Shown in pieces: positions 6,762-10,504 of a stretch of DNA of 10,504 nt (the first letter of the stretch is position 1; each line of letters starts with the position of its first letter). The notes under the pieces are model-generated. The model searched no databases and was not told the DNA's origin. It saw only the letters and a program-made list of their open reading frames with translations. The translations under genes were made by a program, and so were the position numbers. The stretch covers positions 1-10,504 of the forward strand of contig CAMLGC010000084.1 in NCBI GenBank assembly GCA_946479505.1, in the 5' to 3' direction. Source of the stretch: an uncultured Sphingomonadaceae bacterium. Lineage in GTDB: Bacteria; Pseudomonadota; Alphaproteobacteria; Sphingomonadales; Sphingomonadaceae.

Positions 6762-8627
6762 ATGCGCGGAATCGGTCGCGCGGTGATGGGATTGATGGCG
6801 CTGGTCGCGAGCACGGCGGTCGCGCAGGAAGCGCCGCCGGCACCCGATCCGGTGCTAGCCGCCGGCGACCTGCGCGATGCGCTCGACCTGTCGGGGCCGT
6901 GGCATTACTCGATCGATCCCTATCGCGACGGCGCCGCCGGCTTCCACGGCGGCGAGGCGGGGCAGGGGCATCGCCGTTACGAGACGACCGACGTCGCGCA
7001 GGCGATGCGCGACAATCCGGCGGCGCTCTACGAGTACGATATGGATCGCTCGCCGGTGGTGAGCCTGCCCTCGTCGTGGCTCACGCACAGCGCCGAGATG
7101 CGGCATTATCAGGGACTGGTCTGGTATCAGCGGCATTTCACCGCCGATCCCGAGCCCGGCGAGCGCCGGTTCCTGCGCTTCGGCGCCGCCAATTACCGCG
7201 CGCATGTTTATTTGAACGGCACGCATGTCGGCGAGCACGAGGGCGGCTTCACCACCTTCGCGTTCGAGGTGACGGGACTGGTCAAATCCGGCGACAACCA
7301 GATCACCGTCGGCGTCGATTCGGTGCGCACCGCCAAGGACGTGCCGCCCCCCGTGACCGATTGGGAGACCTATGGCGGCCTCACCCGCGCGATGACCTTG
7401 GTGACGACACCCGCCACCTATGTCGACGATGCCTGGGTGCGGCTGACGCGCGACGGCCGGATCGCGGTCGATGCCGAGCTCGACGGCGAGAAGGCGGCGG
7501 GCCTGCCGCTTACGCTCCGTATTCCAGCGTTGGGTGTGTCGCTGCCGGGGCGCACCGACGCATCGGGGCATTGGCGCGCGACGATGACTGCGCCCGCCGC
7601 CTTGGTGCGCTGGTCGCCCGAAACGCCGCAACTTTACGACGTCGAGATCGCCGCCGGGGACGACGTGTGGAAGGACCGCGTCGGCTTCCGCACCGTCGCG
7701 GTGAAGGGGCACGAGATCCTTCTAAACGGCAAGCCCATCTTCCTGCGCGGCATCGCGCTCCACGAGGAGGAGTTCGGCCAGAACCCCACGCGCGCAATCA
7801 CCCCGGCCGCGGCGCGCGCGCTGCTCACCGAGGTAAAGCGAGGCTTGCACGGCAATTACGTCCGGCTCGCGCACTATCCGCATTCGGAGGTGATGACGCG
7901 GATGGCCGACCAGCTCGGGCTGCTCGTGTGGAGCGAGATCCCGGTCTATTGGGTGGTCGATTTCGCGGACCCGGCGGTGCTCGCCAAGGCGCGAACGATG
8001 CTCGCCGAGGAGATCGCGCGCGACCGCAACCGCGCGTCGATCATCCTCTGGAGCGTCGGCAACGAGACCCCGATCGGCCCCGCGCGCAACGCGTTCCTCA
8101 AGACGCTTGCCGATGATGCGCACCGGCTCGATCCCAGCCGCCTCGTTTCGGCCGCCCTGCTCGTCGGCCGCAGTCAAGAAGGCGGCAAGACCGTCTTCAC
8201 CGTCGATGATCCGTTGATCCCCGCGCTCGATGTGATGGCGGTCAACACGTATAACGGCTGGTATTCGGAGGACCCGCTGCCGAAGGTCGCCGATTTCATC
8301 TGGCGCTCGCCCTACGACAAGCCGCTCGTGTTTTCGGAGCTGGGCGCCGCGGCGGTGGCGGGACTGCACGACCCGACGCGCACGCACAAATTCTCGGAGG
8401 AGTTCCAGGTGGATTACTACCGCGCCACACTGGCGATGGCGTCGGAAATCCCGTTCTTGCGGGGGCTCTCGCCGTGGATCCTCAAGGATTTCCGCTCGCC
8501 GCGGCGACAACATCCGGTGCTTCAGCAGGGCTGGAACCGAAAGGGTCTCGAATCCGAAACCGGCGTGCGCAAGGCGGCGTTCGACGTGCTGGCCAATTAT
8601 TATGCCGGGCTCGCCACGGAGGAATGA
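6762..8627 (+). CDS. Exported glycoside hydrolase family 2, probable beta-glucuronidase
   Basis: This 621-residue protein has the three-part GH2 layout: sugar-binding beta-sandwich (about 30-215), immunoglobulin-like domain (about 220-310) and catalytic barrel (about 315-621), opening with LNGKPIFLRG. The acid/base is Glu435 in SVGNETP and the nucleophile is Glu526 in FSELGAAAVAG. They are 91 residues apart, as are Glu413 and Glu504 in E. coli GusA. FSEEFQ and the Asn-x-Lys motif NRKG (Asn592, Lys594), known to recognise the uronic acid carboxylate, favour glucuronidase over galactosidase or mannosidase. A signal peptide is clear: MRGIGR, a hydrophobic stretch to about 17, then AVA with probable cleavage before Gln22, so it should act in the periplasm or outside. 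It starts 52 bases after zapE and interrupts the zapE-mdh pairing. No transporter or other uronate gene is in the window. Confidence 0.88.
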   Translation: MRGIGRAVMGLMALVASTAVAQEAPPAPDPVLAAGDLRDALDLSGPWHYSIDPYRDGAAGFHGGEAGQGHRRYETTDVAQAMRDNPAALYEYDMDRSPVVSLPSSWLTHSAEMRHYQGLVWYQRHFTADPEPGERRFLRFGAANYRAHVYLNGTHVGEHEGGFTTFAFEVTGLVKSGDNQITVGVDSVRTAKDVPPPVTDWETYGGLTRAMTLVTTPATYVDDAWVRLTRDGRIAVDAELDGEKAAGLPLTLRIPALGVSLPGRTDASGHWRATMTAPAALVRWSPETPQLYDVEIAAGDDVWKDRVGFRTVAVKGHEILLNGKPIFLRGIALHEEEFGQNPTRAITPAAARALLTEVKRGLHGNYVRLAHYPHSEVMTRMADQLGLLVWSEIPVYWVVDFADPAVLAKARTMLAEEIARDRNRASIILWSVGNETPIGPARNAFLKTLADDAHRLDPSRLVSAALLVGRSQEGGKTVFTVDDPLIPALDVMAVNTYNGWYSEDPLPKVADFIWRSPYDKPLVFSELGAAAVAGLHDPTRTHKFSEEFQVDYYRATLAMASEIPFLRGLSPWILKDFRSPRRQHPVLQQGWNRKGLESETGVRKAAFDVLANYYAGLATEE

Positions 8628-8634
8628 GCGCTTC

Positions 8635-8657
8635 TTGCAATTGCGAACAAGTTGCAA
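8635..8657. promoter_or_regulatory. AT-richer TTGCAA...TTGCAA site upstream of mdh
   Basis: TTGCAA (8635-8640) and TTGCAA (8652-8657), each self-complementary, bracket TTGCGAACAAG. The inner 17 bases (8641-8657) form an imperfect palindrome, matching at 10 of 17 positions. The stretch up to 8670 is the most AT-rich part of the 146-base gap between the glucuronidase and mdh, so this is the likely mdh promoter region. I could not fit a convincing -35/-10 pair. The pattern loosely recalls alphaproteobacterial iron-responsive boxes with TGC...GCA ends, but that is a guess. Confidence 0.3.
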
Positions 8658-8713
8658 CAATATTCCTTAACGCACCGGCTTTAGAGGTTGCCCCCGCGCG
8701 GCAAAGCGCCTAA

Positions 8714-9736
<1,023 letters not shown>

Positions 9737-9738
9737 CA

Positions 9739-9793
9739 TGTGCTCCCGCGAAGGCGGGAGCCCAGACTGGGTCCCCGCCTTCGCGGGGACACA
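9739..9793. repeat. Family 2 double-hairpin repeat, copy 3
   Basis: The 55 bases form an almost complete palindrome: 27-base arms around one central A, with two mismatches and two G-T pairs. The core CCCGCGAAGGCGGG is as in copies 1 and 2, but the middle is shortened to CCCAGACTGGG. It differs from copy 4 only at the central base. It may act as a structured mRNA end or cruciform behind mdh; no T-run follows. Confidence 0.9.
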
Positions 9794-9809
9794 TCTGCGG
9801 GGCAAGTGA

Positions 9810-10099
9810 ATGTCCAGGCCCGGCTACGTCTAATCATGGCGAGCGGGCGAAACGGGACGATCTATCTCGGCGTGACGAGCGATCTTCCCGCGAGGGCATA
9901 TCACCACCGCAACGATCTGATCGACGGTTTCACGAAGAAATACGGTTGCAAGCTTCTGGTCTGGTACGAGGCCCACGACGACATTCAGGATGCCCGCCAG
10001 CGCGAGCTTCGGATGAAGAAGTGGAACCGGCAGTGGAAGCTGCGAGAAATTGAGGAAATGAACCCCGACTGGGACGATCTGTTCGAGTCATTGTTTTGA
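9810..10099 (+). pseudogene. Small GIY-YIG endonuclease-domain protein, frameshifted near its start
   Basis: This belongs to the small single-domain GIY-YIG family (UPF0213/YhbQ-like), of about 95 residues. The natural start is the ATG at 9810, with GGGG (9799-9802) seven bases before it. It reads MSRPGYV and then meets TAA (9831). The +2 frame continues as IMASGRNGTIYLGVTSDL and the rest of the family pattern to the stop at 10099. One missing base near 9832-9833 (TCTAATC where TCTACATC is expected) accounts for this and would restore GYVYIM. The remaining frame could still start at ATG 9836 (87 residues) or GTG 9806, but lacks the first motif and its catalytic tyrosine. IYLG (second motif), Arg20, Glu57 and the C-terminal NPDWDDLF are present, numbered from 9836. 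Two near-identical repeats flank it. A sequencing error is the main alternative. Confidence 0.75.
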
Positions 10100-10103
10100 A
10101 GCT

Positions 10104-10166
10104 CCCTTGTGCTCCCGCGAAGGCGGGAGCCCAGTCTGGGTCCCCGCCTTCGCGGGGACACAAGGG
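10104..10166. repeat. Family 2 double-hairpin repeat, copy 4
   Basis: The 55-base core (10108-10162) matches copy 3 at 54 positions, with T for A at the exact centre. Here the pairing extends outward to CCCTTGTG/CACAAGGG, giving 24-base outer arms 10104-10127 and 10143-10166 with two mismatches. It lies between the broken GIY-YIG gene and sucD, ending 16 bases before the sucD ATG. Confidence 0.9.
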
Positions 10167-10182
10167 CAGGGATGGAGATTAG

Positions 10183-10504
10183 ATGAGCATCCTCGTCGAC
10201 AAGAACACCAAGGTCATCACCCAGGGCATGACCGGGGAGACCGGCAGCTTCCACACGCAGGCGGCGCTCGATTACGGCACGCAGATGGTCGGCGGGGTGA
10301 CGCCGGGCAAGGGCGGGCAGCAGCATCTCGGGCTGCCGGTGTTCAATACCGTCGCCGAGGCGAAGGCCAAGACCGGCGCCGACGCGAGCGTGATCTACGT
10401 GCCGCCGCCCTTCGCCGCCGATTCGATCCTCGAGGCGATCGACGCCGAGATCCCGCTGATCGTGTGCATCACCGAAGGGATTCCGGTGCTCGACATGGTC
10501 AAGG
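10183..10504 (+). CDS. sucD: Succinyl-CoA synthetase (ligase) alpha subunit, N-terminal part
   Basis: The first 107 codons of SucD run off the right edge. The enzyme converts succinyl-CoA to succinate with ATP or GTP formation in the TCA cycle, together with the beta subunit SucC. The N-terminal CoA-binding Rossmann domain is visible: [15 protein letters not shown] (12-26), [19 protein letters not shown] (32-50) and the strand [18 protein letters not shown]. The active-site histidine that is phosphorylated lies beyond the window. GGAG (10174-10177) is 5 bases before the ATG. The usual partner sucC is not directly upstream; a frameshifted nuclease gene and repeats lie between mdh and sucD. Confidence 0.97.
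   Translation, partial: MSILVDKNTKVITQGMTGETGSFHTQAALDYGTQMVGGVTPGKGGQQHLGLPVFNTVAEAKAKTGADASVIYVPPPFAADSILEAIDAEIPLIVCITEGIPVLDMVK

Noticed and set aside
5516..6814. Minus-strand open frame (432 codons) opposite zapE
   Set aside because: Its whole length mirrors zapE, it has no recognisable motif, and it overlaps the repeat at its end.
10104..10166. Intrinsic terminator after the GIY-YIG gene
   Set aside because: The hairpin is strong but no run of T follows on either strand, so it is kept as a repeat rather than called a terminator.

Overview
The window looks like a chromosomal stretch of a high-GC alphaproteobacterium, most likely a sphingomonad (Sphingomonadaceae). This rests on the coding style, the alphaproteobacterial form of succinate dehydrogenase and malate dehydrogenase, the zapE/mdh neighbourhood, and short intergenic palindromic repeats of a type I associate with sphingomonads. 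The taxonomic call is inference; no marker gene such as 16S rRNA is present.

Layout. Positions 1-580 (minus strand) hold the N-terminal 193 codons of a chemoreceptor-like protein that begins with a degenerate globin-type sensor domain and runs off the left edge. A divergent regulatory region (581-738) follows. From there every gene is on the plus strand: sdhC, sdhD and sdhA (tightly overlapping, 739-3358), a ClpP-fold serine protease (3522-4082), sdhB (4156-4938), a PaaI-type hotdog thioesterase (5017-5472), the AFG1/ZapE ATPase (5600-6709), a secreted GH2 beta-glucuronidase-like enzyme (6762-8627), malate dehydrogenase mdh (8774-9736), a frameshifted GIY-YIG nuclease gene (9810-10099), and the start of sucD (10183 to the right edge).

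How it works together. The backbone is a TCA-cycle cluster: succinate dehydrogenase (complex II), malate dehydrogenase and the alpha subunit of succinyl-CoA synthetase. Interleaved are genes with no direct role in the cycle: the ClpP-like protease splits sdhA from sdhB, the glucuronidase separates zapE from mdh, and the broken GIY-YIG gene separates mdh from sucD. sucC is not seen next to sucD on its upstream side.

Non-coding structure is the most unusual part. Two families of double-hairpin repeats occupy the gaps. Family 1 (one copy, 3371-3458) carries a CCGGAC-type core. Family 2 (four copies: 4943-5010, 5484-5590, 9739-9793, 10108-10162) carries a CCCGCGAAGGCGGG core. One family 2 copy is interrupted by a separate 33-nt near-perfect palindrome flanked by a 6-bp direct duplication, the signature of a transposed miniature element. 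Two nearly identical copies (54 of 55 bases) bracket the GIY-YIG gene. At least one repeat arm appears to supply the ribosome binding site of the next gene. No gene-free stretch exceeds 300 bases, and I see no tRNA, rRNA, CRISPR array or full-length insertion sequence. I found no convincing complete novel multi-gene system; the repeat elements and the GIY-YIG cassette are the best leads.
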